Shown one piece after another: positions 13,271 to 19,489 of a DNA stretch of 25,727 bases. The stretch spans positions 1 through 25,727 of the IMG/VR virus record IMGVR_UViG_3300028044_000066, one strand, 5' to 3'. Both the position numbers and the translations under genes were made by a program. The first letter of the stretch is position 1. The number at the start of each line of letters is the position of its first letter. The notes below the pieces were generated by a model. That model worked only from the letters and a program-made list of their open reading frames with translations, did not search any database and was not told where the DNA came from. This DNA is from a virus.

Positions 13271-13423
13271 ATGATACAACTTAATATAAAGGTTGGTGAC
13301 ACAATTTTGATGGGTAGATTTAAAAATAAAAAGGTGATAGTAAAAACTATCACCCTTGACCAACATGGTTTACCATTGGTGAACGGAAAACCAATTTGTA
13401 ATTTTAGATATACGAAAGATTAA
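13271..13423 (+). CDS. 50-residue hypothetical phage protein
   Basis: ATG at 13271 to TAA at 13421-13423, 50 residues: a mixed, protein-like composition with a small beta-barrel look (IKVGDTILMGRFKNKKVIVK, then DQHGLPLVNGKPICNFRYTK). The K-V-G-D and G-R-F-K-N motifs are typical of small nucleic-acid-binding or SH3-like phage proteins, but I cannot name a family. It lies between two leftward genes, antisense to the region upstream of the structural gene. A hairpin acting as a terminator on the minus strand lies inside it. Function unknown. Confidence 0.62.
   Translation: MIQLNIKVGDTILMGRFKNKKVIVKTITLDQHGLPLVNGKPICNFRYTKD
13333..13354 (-). terminator. minus-strand terminator inside the 50-residue + gene
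   Basis: Nine-base-pair perfect stem GGTGATAGT/ACTATCACC with a 4-base loop; on the minus strand it is followed by TTTTTATTTTT. It would stop transcripts coming from the methyltransferase operon before they enter the structural operon. Confidence 0.7.
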
Positions 13424-13458
13424 AATGTCCAGTTTTTTTGTTAAAAAACAAGACATTT
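13423..13458. terminator. long AT hairpin between convergent genes
   Basis: AAATGTC (13423-13429) pairs with GACATTT (13452-13458), and an inner T-run pairs with an A-run. It sits between the + stop and the leftward methyltransferase stop at 13466 and could act in either direction. Confidence 0.45.
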
Positions 13459-13465
13459 ATATTAT

Positions 13466-14332
13466 TTAGGATTTTTCAGGAAATTCTAAAACCTGTTGTC
13501 TTTTTTGTTGAACAAAGAATCCAACCCTTTCTTTTGCCACTTTAGCGTAGTTAGAACTGATTTCAATACCAATCCAACGACGGTCTAAAGTTTCTGCCGC
13601 AACCATAGTTGTACCTGAACCAGCAAACGGGTCAAGGACAATATCATTCTTATATGTGAGAATCTTAATTGCCTTGGTTGGGATGTCCATTGAGAAGGTC
13701 GCCTTTGTCAATGAACGAGTATCGGCAAAATAATTCCACTGTCCAAATACCAAATCAATAAACTCACGTTTCTGTTGTTCGGTATACATCATCTTGGCTC
13801 TCATGTTACCGTCTTTACCTTCAACCTCACCCATCTCACCAACCCATTCAGGTTGTCCTTTAACAATCTTAATATGTTTCTTCTTGTATGCCAAGATAAC
13901 ACACTCCTTTGGATTATAGATGTAAGGTGCCGAGGGACTCATCCATGACCCCCACGCTGTGGTACGACTTCTGTGTGGTGATTCCTCTTCAAGGTCCACA
14001 ACTCCGAAGAACTTGTAACCAATCTGTTTCATAATTTGCCATATCTCACTTAACATGAAGATTCTTCCGCCCTTGGCTTGTCGGTTAATCTCATACGGGA
14101 TATTTAAAGCAATCCTACCGTCATCTTTCAACACACGGTATGCTTGTTCCATCCACGACTGTGTGAATTTTGAATATTCTTCCCAAACCATATCGTCATC
14201 GTGAACATCATAATCAATCCCAACACCATATGGTGGTGATGTTACAATCAAATCTACAGACCCTTCTTCCATGGTCTTCATCACTTCAATACAATCTCCG
14301 TTTACTATTTTTCCTAAATAATTTTCTGTCAT
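13466..14332 (-). CDS. site-specific DNA methyltransferase (beta-class, N4-cytosine or N6-adenine)
   Basis: A 288-residue enzyme that transfers a methyl group from S-adenosylmethionine to DNA bases. The catalytic motif TSPPYGVG (31-38) comes first and the SAM-binding LDPFAGSGTTMVAAE (233-247) comes last, followed by RRWIGIEISSNY; this order marks a beta-class MTase. SPPY is used by both N4-cytosine and N6-adenine enzymes. The region between (TTAWGSWMSPSAPYIYNPKE) is typical of phage and orphan MTases. No restriction endonuclease is next to it, so it is an orphan, likely protecting phage DNA from host restriction. It is the last gene of a long leftward operon, 1 base after the next gene upstream. 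Confidence 0.92.
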   Translation of the reverse strand: MTENYLGKIVNGDCIEVMKTMEEGSVDLIVTSPPYGVGIDYDVHDDDMVWEEYSKFTQSWMEQAYRVLKDDGRIALNIPYEINRQAKGGRIFMLSEIWQIMKQIGYKFFGVVDLEEESPHRSRTTAWGSWMSPSAPYIYNPKECVILAYKKKHIKIVKGQPEWVGEMGEVEGKDGNMRAKMMYTEQQKREFIDLVFGQWNYFADTRSLTKATFSMDIPTKAIKILTYKNDIVLDPFAGSGTTMVAAETLDRRWIGIEISSNYAKVAKERVGFFVQQKRQQVLEFPEKS

Positions 14333-14333
14333 T

Positions 14334-14534
14334 TTAATATATTGTTACCTTATGTCCCCTAACAATAATAGGATTTTCTGTTTCAAATTCCAACCAAGCT
14401 TGATTATTATCAATAAAAGTTTTTGTTTTAACCGACACTTCAAATTCAACACAGTTGATGGAAAGTTTTTTATCCTCGGATTGTATTACCCAACCATCTA
14501 AAATTGAACCTCTTGCTGCTAATTTATATTTCAT
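14334..14534 (-). CDS. hypothetical protein, 66 aa (possible paralogue of next gene)
   Basis: ATG at 14534, 66 residues, beta-rich: GSILDGWVIQ, DKKLSINCVEFEVSV, NQAWLEFETENP and a final VRGHKVTIY. It resembles the 71-residue protein immediately upstream (both have DK-L, ...EF, acidic stretch, and K-[VI]-T-[IL] near the end), so an old tandem duplication is possible. The start shares a base with the upstream stop (TAATG-type overlap). No known motif; function unknown. Confidence 0.68.
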   Translation of the reverse strand: MKYKLAARGSILDGWVIQSEDKKLSINCVEFEVSVKTKTFIDNNQAWLEFETENPIIVRGHKVTIY

Positions 14535-14749
14535 TATTCAATAACCAAACAATAATCTTCAAGGGTAATTTTTTTAGCATCACAAGTAATATGACCTGTT
14601 TCTCTACCATCATCCCTATACCCAATAGAAGAGTTTATCTGACACAGAAATTCTATTGAATCAACTTTTAAGAGTTGTTTATCAATAAACACTTTCCATG
14701 GTCTGTCTCCGTTTTTGTGGTTTGAATTATATCTTGCCTCAACCAGCAT
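14534..14749 (-). CDS. hypothetical protein, 71 aa (possible paralogue of previous gene)
   Basis: ATG at 14749, 71 residues: RPWKVFIDKQLLKVDSIEFL, then GYRDDGRETGHITC and AKKITLEDYCLVI. Layout like the 66-residue neighbour: basic Lys start, IEF strand, acidic turn and a final hydrophobic strand. It overlaps the DUF3310 gene end by 11 bases and the next gene start by 1 base, so it is tightly packed in the operon. Family unknown. Confidence 0.66.
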   Translation of the reverse strand: MLVEARYNSNHKNGDRPWKVFIDKQLLKVDSIEFLCQINSSIGYRDDGRETGHITCDAKKITLEDYCLVIE

Positions 14750-14963
14750 TTTCTATGTTATCAATCTTTCTTTGAAGATACCAAAGAGCCTTTTTTAAGT
14801 CTTGTAATTCTTTATCACTACCTTTCTTACCAGCCCTTGAGATATACTTCACCGTATTCCCAAGATGGAAGTCAAGTTCCCACGCCTCAATTACTTTGAT
14901 AACTTCATACACATTATCCTCACCGCCATAATGAGCTGGGTGATTTACCATTTCATTACTCAT
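14739..14963 (-). CDS. DUF3310 family protein
   Basis: A 74-residue protein matching DUF3310, common in phages as a small helical nucleotide-kinase-like protein: HPAHYGGED (8-16), YEVIKVIEAWELDFHLGNTVKY (19-40), ISRAGKKGSDKELQDLKKAL and WYLQRKI. The HPxHY start and the GNxxKYIxRxGxK core are diagnostic. The stop overlaps the next gene by 11 bases and the start overlaps the upstream gene by 4 (ATGA). Biochemical function is unproven; some annotations call it a nucleotide kinase. Confidence 0.92.
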   Translation of the reverse strand: MSNEMVNHPAHYGGEDNVYEVIKVIEAWELDFHLGNTVKYISRAGKKGSDKELQDLKKALWYLQRKIDNIENAG

Positions 14964-15178
14964 TTTAGTGTAAAATAATAATCTTTAATTTTAATTGATT
15001 TAGTATAACCATGTCTAACCGAAAAAAGAGGTTCTTTTGTCCAACCTACTTTAAATCCAAGTATTGACATCCAACCATTCTTTTCACCATTCACATATGA
15101 ATATAGGTATTTTTCCCCAAATTTCAAATGTGTCTCACGAGCAATCTTAGCTCTGATTTTGTACAGTTTGAACGACAT
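14960..15178 (-). CDS. hypothetical protein, 72 aa
   Basis: ATG at 15178, 72 residues, basic with many aromatic residues (YLYSYVNGEKNGWMSILGFKVGW, then SIKIKDYYFTL). The start lies 32 bases inside the upstream gene, so the two are probably coupled. Its end overlaps DUF3310 by 4 bases. I see no known motif. Confidence 0.62.
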   Translation of the reverse strand: MSFKLYKIRAKIARETHLKFGEKYLYSYVNGEKNGWMSILGFKVGWTKEPLFSVRHGYTKSIKIKDYYFTLK

Positions 15179-15347
15179 AATATTTTGACGACAATGGAGA
15201 TTCTATTATCAAACCTTCTTCAACAAGGTCATCCAATTCTTTTTGTGTTGTCTCTAAATCTTCCTTCAAAATGTATTTTGAAATGTAGGAGATGTGTAGA
15301 GGTTGACGTAGTTTAGAGAGTAAACTATTTAGTTTTTTTCCTTCCAT
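15147..15347 (-). CDS. hypothetical small protein, winged-helix-like, 66 aa
   Basis: ATG at 15347. The 66 residues contain LNSLLSKLRQPLHISYISKY, then TTQKELDDLVEEGLIIES and SKYYVVQ, which has the helix-helix-turn-helix then beta-hairpin layout of a winged-helix DNA-binding domain (e.g. L-x-x-L-V-x-x-G-L-I). That call is by pattern only. It is overlapped at both ends (32 and 23 bases). A small transcription regulator is possible. Confidence 0.6.
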   Translation of the reverse strand: MEGKKLNSLLSKLRQPLHISYISKYILKEDLETTQKELDDLVEEGLIIESPLSSKYYVVQTVQNQS

Positions 15348-15558
15348 AAGATTTCTTCTCTACTTCTTTTGATTTCTTTTTCTTGGTGTCTTCTTCGTGA
15401 ATTACTTCCTTTTCACCGGTAGACCCCTTGAACTCTGATTTTGGAATGAAGGTCCAATAACCTGTGGACACTCTTTGGTCAGCATCTTTGTCAGATACAC
15501 GAAGCATATGACCGAGAGCATACCTTCCGAATTGTTTTGTTGTTTTAATACATTTCAT
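15325..15558 (-). CDS. hypothetical protein with Lys-rich tail, 77 aa
   Basis: ATG at 15558. Residues 1-45 look folded (KTTKQFGRYALGHMLRVSD, then VSTGYWTFIPKSEFK), while residues after 48 are highly charged and end KSYGRKKTK. The tail suggests nucleic-acid binding or disorder. Its start overlaps the upstream gene's stop by 4 bases (ATGA) and its end overlaps the next gene by 23. Function unknown. Confidence 0.62.
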   Translation of the reverse strand: MKCIKTTKQFGRYALGHMLRVSDKDADQRVSTGYWTFIPKSEFKGSTGEKEVIHEEDTKKKKSKEVEKKSYGRKKTK

Positions 15559-15764
15559 AGAAATAAATTTTGGTTTTGTTTTTTAAGTGTGTAAAAGATT
15601 TGGGTTTCATCATGACCCTGTTGAAATAGATTAAAAACATCAGATGATAAGGTATCCATAAAAATAAAAGCATCAACCCTCGGAGAGAACAAAGTCTTCA
15701 AATCGGAATTTTCCAAATGAACTTTCACTTTCTTTTGGTCTACGAATCGTTTTGTGAATCCCAT
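15555..15764 (-). CDS. hypothetical protein, 69 aa
   Basis: ATG at 15764, 69 residues: basic start (GFTKRFVDQKKVKVHLENSD), hydrophobic middle (PRVDAFIFMDTLSSDVFNLF) and a polar end. Nine bases separate it from the larger upstream gene, so it belongs to the same operon. Nothing recognised. Confidence 0.6.
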   Translation of the reverse strand: MGFTKRFVDQKKVKVHLENSDLKTLFSPRVDAFIFMDTLSSDVFNLFQQGHDETQIFYTLKKQNQNLFL

Positions 15765-15773
15765 GAAACAAAA

Positions 15774-16559
15774 TTAGGAAATAATTTTTAAACTGTCAAA
15801 CGATTCCCAATCTTCTTTTGGAACACTTTGAAGGATATACGCCAATAGTTTTCTCTTTAACATCGGAACCAAAGTCTGTTCAAATGGAAAATTCTCATTG
15901 GTATTTACCTCAAATATCGGTAACTTGGTGAAATCCACCAAGTCCTTCCACGATGTTGCATCTTTAACTAACGTGGTAACTCGTTGACCTTGAGGGTCAC
16001 CACTCCATACCATATCAAAATAAATCTTGGCGTCTGATTTGGTTCTTTTCATCTTTCTGATTGAATACTCCCACAAAAATACTTGTTTCTTACTTTTGTT
16101 GGGATAATAGATGTATCCGTGACCAACCCCCATGTTGTCTTTGTTTTTCTTTAGATTGATGGTTGTTGATTCATATACTATGGACCAAATGGACTTCCCA
16201 ATATTAAAGGTGTCCATCAATCTGTTACCAGAAAAAACCAATGTCTTTTCTAACTCACCAAAATCACTGTCTTGTAGTTCGGGTAACTTAAGTGGTTGAA
16301 GTTCTTTCAAAAGAATCTCATCATCACAAGATTCAAATTTCTTTTTTGTTTGTAGTAATCTTTTTTCTTTAACTAAAGATTGAACATTTGCTAAGTGAAG
16401 TGCCAACTCAACAAAATCAGGATAAATTTTAAACTCGTCAAAATTTTCCTCACATTTTTGAATGTAATTAAGTAAGGTATATTTGTTATATTCAAAATCT
16501 ATTGGTTGCGAGAGCATCCAATCAGGATTTAATTTAAATGATTTTTTCTTCCTCGCCAT
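15774..16559 (-). CDS. hypothetical protein, 261 aa
   Basis: ATG at 16559, 261 residues. It begins with a basic patch (ARKKKSFKLNPDW), then is mixed alpha/beta with a Lys-rich surface. A stretch GVGHGYIYYPNKSKKQVFLWEYS and the later IYFDMVWSGDPQGQRVTTL look like folded core. I recognise no catalytic motif or domain. It lies in the same leftward run as the downstream small genes. An AATAAATA sequence (one base from TATAAATA) lies about 27 bases upstream on this strand. Function unknown. Confidence 0.72.
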   Translation of the reverse strand: MARKKKSFKLNPDWMLSQPIDFEYNKYTLLNYIQKCEENFDEFKIYPDFVELALHLANVQSLVKEKRLLQTKKKFESCDDEILLKELQPLKLPELQDSDFGELEKTLVFSGNRLMDTFNIGKSIWSIVYESTTINLKKNKDNMGVGHGYIYYPNKSKKQVFLWEYSIRKMKRTKSDAKIYFDMVWSGDPQGQRVTTLVKDATSWKDLVDFTKLPIFEVNTNENFPFEQTLVPMLKRKLLAYILQSVPKEDWESFDSLKIIS

Positions 16560-16586
16560 TTACATAAGAATAAAACACCATTTTAT

Positions 16587-17615
16587 TTATTCAACTCTTA
16601 TGATAAAATAATAAACACCCTCTACTTTTTGTTCATCAACTTTACCATCATAAAGAGACATTATCTCATAACCATCACTATCAATCCACCCTTCAATCAA
16701 ATCATCTTCATAAATAAAGTATGAAAGTCCTAAATCCCATTCCCTAATAAAACTTAAAGTATCGTCCATAGCATCACTTACCCTCCCATCAATCACTTGA
16801 TTAATTAAATCATCAGGAAAATCACCTTCGGGACTTTCTTCTATTTCTTCTATCTTTTGCTCAAACTCATAGATGGCATTATTTTCCAATTGGGATATTT
16901 TATTTTCAAATACCCCACGTAATTCTCTTGGCGATTTTTCCATTAATTGTTGTAAATTAACAATCTCACCCCTAACTTTTTCAATCTGATAATTCAAATA
17001 CTTTATTTCATTATCTTGAACATATGAAGTTTCTCTTTGTGACTTGTCCAACCAACTTTCAGGGTCTTGGTAAATCAAGTCATTATACATGTCCTCAGCA
17101 TATCTTTGAACACTATCATCATCAATATAATTTTCAAGAAAATTGTTTGAGAAAAAATTTATACCTTCACTCTCAATCATTTCTTTTGCGTATTCCTCAG
17201 CAGACCACTTCACTTCTTTTTCATTACCTATAGCATATTGGCTATTATCCCATGAAGTTTCAAAAATTTCCATATTACTATAGAATTCTTCATTTTTTGG
17301 GATGATATCATACACATCATAATAATCATTAAACTCAGATAACTCTTCATCAATTTGTTCTAACTGTTGTTGTAAACTAGTCTTTAACCCTTGGGTGTCA
17401 TTTTGCATTTCATCTTCAATTTGACTTTTTCTTAACTCAAGTTGTCTTTTTCTTTCTTTACCTTGTTCATCCAACGCATTTATCTCATTACTATAGACCA
17501 AATGGTCAAATAAAGCGTGCGCCATTAACCCTTCTTTAGGACAATCAGGTCCCAATTTCCAAAGGTCCTTGTCTCTTCTTAATTCCGCACTGATATTATT
17601 TACTTCTGAACTCAT
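16587..17615 (-). CDS. acidic coiled-coil protein, 342 aa
   Basis: A TTG at 17657 opens the frame, but the ATG at 17615 (MSSEVNNISAELRRDKD) follows a TATAAATA box and is the likely start. The protein is very acidic with two coiled-coil stretches (about residues 45-80, GKERKRQLELRKSQIEDEMQ; and about 205-255, NYQIEKVRGEIVNLQQLMEK). The C-terminus has LSYFIYEDDLIEGWIDSDG followed by EIMSLYDGKVDEQKVEGVYY, a pattern seen in many uncharacterised phage proteins (FI-[DE]-ED-LI-G...DGxxxxLxxYDG) and reminiscent of acidic DNA-mimic proteins. An antirestriction or scaffold role is speculation. Divergent from the GIY-YIG gene. Confidence 0.75.
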   Translation of the reverse strand: MSSEVNNISAELRRDKDLWKLGPDCPKEGLMAHALFDHLVYSNEINALDEQGKERKRQLELRKSQIEDEMQNDTQGLKTSLQQQLEQIDEELSEFNDYYDVYDIIPKNEEFYSNMEIFETSWDNSQYAIGNEKEVKWSAEEYAKEMIESEGINFFSNNFLENYIDDDSVQRYAEDMYNDLIYQDPESWLDKSQRETSYVQDNEIKYLNYQIEKVRGEIVNLQQLMEKSPRELRGVFENKISQLENNAIYEFEQKIEEIEESPEGDFPDDLINQVIDGRVSDAMDDTLSFIREWDLGLSYFIYEDDLIEGWIDSDGYEIMSLYDGKVDEQKVEGVYYFIIRVE

Positions 17616-17644
17616 TACAATTGATAAATATTCGGAGATGTCTA

Positions 17645-17652
17645 TATTTATA
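17645..17652 (-). promoter_or_regulatory. T4-late-like TATAAATA box
   Basis: On the minus strand TATAAATA reads 17652-17645, 29 bases upstream of the preferred ATG at 17615, a normal distance for a T4-style late promoter. Supports ATG over the TTG at 17657, which would put the box inside the gene. Confidence 0.5.
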
Positions 17653-17681
17653 GTCAATAAACCTTTAATTTAGATAAACTC

Positions 17682-18269
17682 GTGAATTGTGGTATCTATA
17701 AAATAACTAATGTAGTAACCAATAAAGTTTATATTGGTAGTAGTTTGAATTTATCTAAAAGGGAGTACAAACATTTTTGGATGTTGGATAAAGGTTTACA
17801 TGATAATTCTTACATTCAAAAGTCATATACTAAACACGGTAAAGATAGTTTTAAATTTGAAGTTATTGAGTATTGTGAGTCTTTTAAATTGATTGATAAA
17901 GAAAATTATTATATTAATTATTATAATTCAAACGATAGTCGTTTTGGTTACAATTTAGCTATCGTAAATGAGTTTAGACGAAATACCTACAATGATGAAG
18001 TTAAAATTAAATTATCAAAATATAATTTAGAAAAAAACGGAAATTTTGATAAATATTCATTAACAAATATTGAAACTAACGAGTCATTTATTTTTGAATC
18101 ATTAGTTGATGGCGCAAACTATTTAATAATGAATGGATTTACCAATGGTAGTCCAAGAAATGTTAGAATGAAAATCTCAAACTCATTAAGAGAGAAAAAA
18201 GTTAATAATGGTTACAACGGTTCCATAAGAAAAACTTGTTATAAACATAAATTCAAAATAATAAACTAA
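17682..18269 (+). CDS. GIY-YIG endonuclease (homing-type)
   Basis: A 195-residue protein starting with GTG at 17682. The GIY-YIG catalytic domain fills residues 1-90: GIYKITN (4-10), VYIGSS (16-21), the conserved Arg27 in NLSKREYKH, and a metal-binding Glu in DKENYYINYYN. After about residue 115 comes a DNA-binding tail of the NUMOD/IENR type (IETNESFIFESLVDGANYLI, then SPRNVRMKISNSLREKK), as in I-TevI-like and SegA-type enzymes. It cuts DNA at a site and spreads as a selfish gene in T4-like phages. Followed 18 bases later by a 48-residue gene and a terminator. Confidence 0.92.
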   Translation: MNCGIYKITNVVTNKVYIGSSLNLSKREYKHFWMLDKGLHDNSYIQKSYTKHGKDSFKFEVIEYCESFKLIDKENYYINYYNSNDSRFGYNLAIVNEFRRNTYNDEVKIKLSKYNLEKNGNFDKYSLTNIETNESFIFESLVDGANYLIMNGFTNGSPRNVRMKISNSLREKKVNNGYNGSIRKTCYKHKFKIIN

Positions 18270-18287
18270 ATTTAAAACTAACAAATT

Positions 18288-18434
18288 ATGGGTGGATGCG
18301 GCTGTAAAAACAAAAACAACACTAACACAAATCAGATTCAAGCGCCAGTGGTTAAACCCCAGGCTCAACCTGTTAATGAAAACATCAAAGATGCCATTAA
18401 AAGAACAGTAGAAAAGTATTACGTAAAGAAATAA
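18288..18434 (+). CDS. 48-residue Cys/Gly-start phage protein
   Basis: ATG at 18288 to TAA at 18432-18434. It begins with MGGCGCKNKNN, then an Asn/Gln/Pro linker (TNTNQIQAPVVKPQAQPV) and a charged C-terminal helix (NENIKDAIKRTVEKYYVKK). The G-C-G-C start could bind metal or be a lipidation-like or disulfide site; small proteins of this form occur in phages, but the role is not known. A strong terminator starts 25 bases after the stop, which supports a real transcript. Too short for automatic gene finders. Confidence 0.66.
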   Translation: MGGCGCKNKNNTNTNQIQAPVVKPQAQPVNENIKDAIKRTVEKYYVKK

Positions 18435-18458
18435 ACTAATCTGAGATGTTTTTTAGTG

Positions 18459-18485
18459 AAGGGTAGAGAAATCTACCCTTTTTTT
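18459..18485 (+). terminator. intrinsic terminator of the GIY-YIG / 48-residue unit
   Basis: Nine-base-pair stem (18459-18467 with 18472-18480), GAAA tetraloop, then a run of seven T: textbook form. Confidence 0.92.
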
Positions 18486-18499
18486 ATATTTATGAAAAT

Positions 18500-19489
18500 A
18501 TGGCGTTTATTGACTTAGTAATTCAAGATTTTAATGAAGGTGATTATGACCTTTTAGAAACCGCATTTAATGGGGATGTCAACACATTTTTTAATTATGT
18601 TAATAAAAAAGGTAAATTTGAAGAGATAATTGCCGATGATTATAATCATAACGATTATGAAAACGATTACATTCTGTGGGTTTCTAATAACAAACCAGAA
18701 ATTTTCCGTAAACTTATTGAAGATAAATTATCCGATGTAACATACATTGATGGTAAATGGTATTTTATAACATCTGATAGAGGGGATTTATCCAAACTTT
18801 ATTGTGATGATAGAGATATTGGTCGTAACACAATAGAATCTATATTGTCAGGTGAATATGATAGTTCTGATTATTGGGATTCAGGAATAGATGTCTATGA
18901 CAACGTAATTGATGATTTAAACGACCAAAACAAACAAACTTTAATTGAAAGATTATTAGAGGAATTGAAAGATGAAGAAATCTTACCATCAACAGATTTA
19001 CTAAAAGAAATTGCATCGTCTCAAGGTCATGATGAGTATGTATCTTTAGACACTGAAACATTAAGTAGAATAATAAATGATAAAAAATCTATTAAAGAAA
19101 TCTTACCCGATGATTTAGAAAGTGAGTTGGTGAGTTTATACTGGAGTGCCTATAATGTGGCATATGAAGATGAACTCTACGAATCTATTTGGAGTGAACT
19201 TGATTCTATATTTGAAGGTAATGGTGAATGGACTCAAACACCTTCCCCTTATGATAAAAATAAATTTACCCAAAAATTTCAAATACCTTTTATAGATTTA
19301 GAGTCAATTGTAAAAGATTATCTTGAAGATAATCTTAGATATAAAGATAGAACCTTGGAGTATTGGGGTAATATTATTAATATAATTGATGATACACATG
19401 AGTGTTTAAGAGTTAGAGTACCTGAATATGCAGATTGGACTGAAACCAAACAAAATATCAATTCTCTTTACAACGATTACATTTCTTAA
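18500..19489 (+). CDS. hypothetical acidic protein, 329 aa
   Basis: ATG at 18500, 329 residues, strongly acidic (many Asp/Glu/Asn) with few Cys. Sections include an N-terminal helical region (AFIDLVIQDFNEGDYDLLET), a DVTYIDGKWYFITSDRGDLS beta-hairpin, and a C-terminal SLYNDYIS. Style matches the acidic 342-residue protein across the divergent gap, but I see no clear shared domain. The preceding transcription unit ends 15 bases upstream, and no host-type promoter box is convincing in that gap. The stop codon overlaps the fibre gene's stop on the other strand by 4 bases (TTAA). Function unknown; DNA mimicry is a guess. Confidence 0.72.
   Translation: MAFIDLVIQDFNEGDYDLLETAFNGDVNTFFNYVNKKGKFEEIIADDYNHNDYENDYILWVSNNKPEIFRKLIEDKLSDVTYIDGKWYFITSDRGDLSKLYCDDRDIGRNTIESILSGEYDSSDYWDSGIDVYDNVIDDLNDQNKQTLIERLLEELKDEEILPSTDLLKEIASSQGHDEYVSLDTETLSRIINDKKSIKEILPDDLESELVSLYWSAYNVAYEDELYESIWSELDSIFEGNGEWTQTPSPYDKNKFTQKFQIPFIDLESIVKDYLEDNLRYKDRTLEYWGNIINIIDDTHECLRVRVPEYADWTETKQNINSLYNDYIS

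Noticed and set aside
13240-13353. N-terminal extension of the structural gene to 13353
   Set aside because: The extension is antisense to a convincing + gene and unusually hydrophobic; MGEIVLTEIQ at 13239 gives a normal phage start.
13466-14332. Restriction-modification system
   Set aside because: Only the methyltransferase is present; none of the neighbours resembles a restriction nuclease, so it is called an orphan.
17682-18269. Group I intron or intein associated with the GIY-YIG gene
   Set aside because: No split host gene or intron core is seen around it; it looks free-standing.
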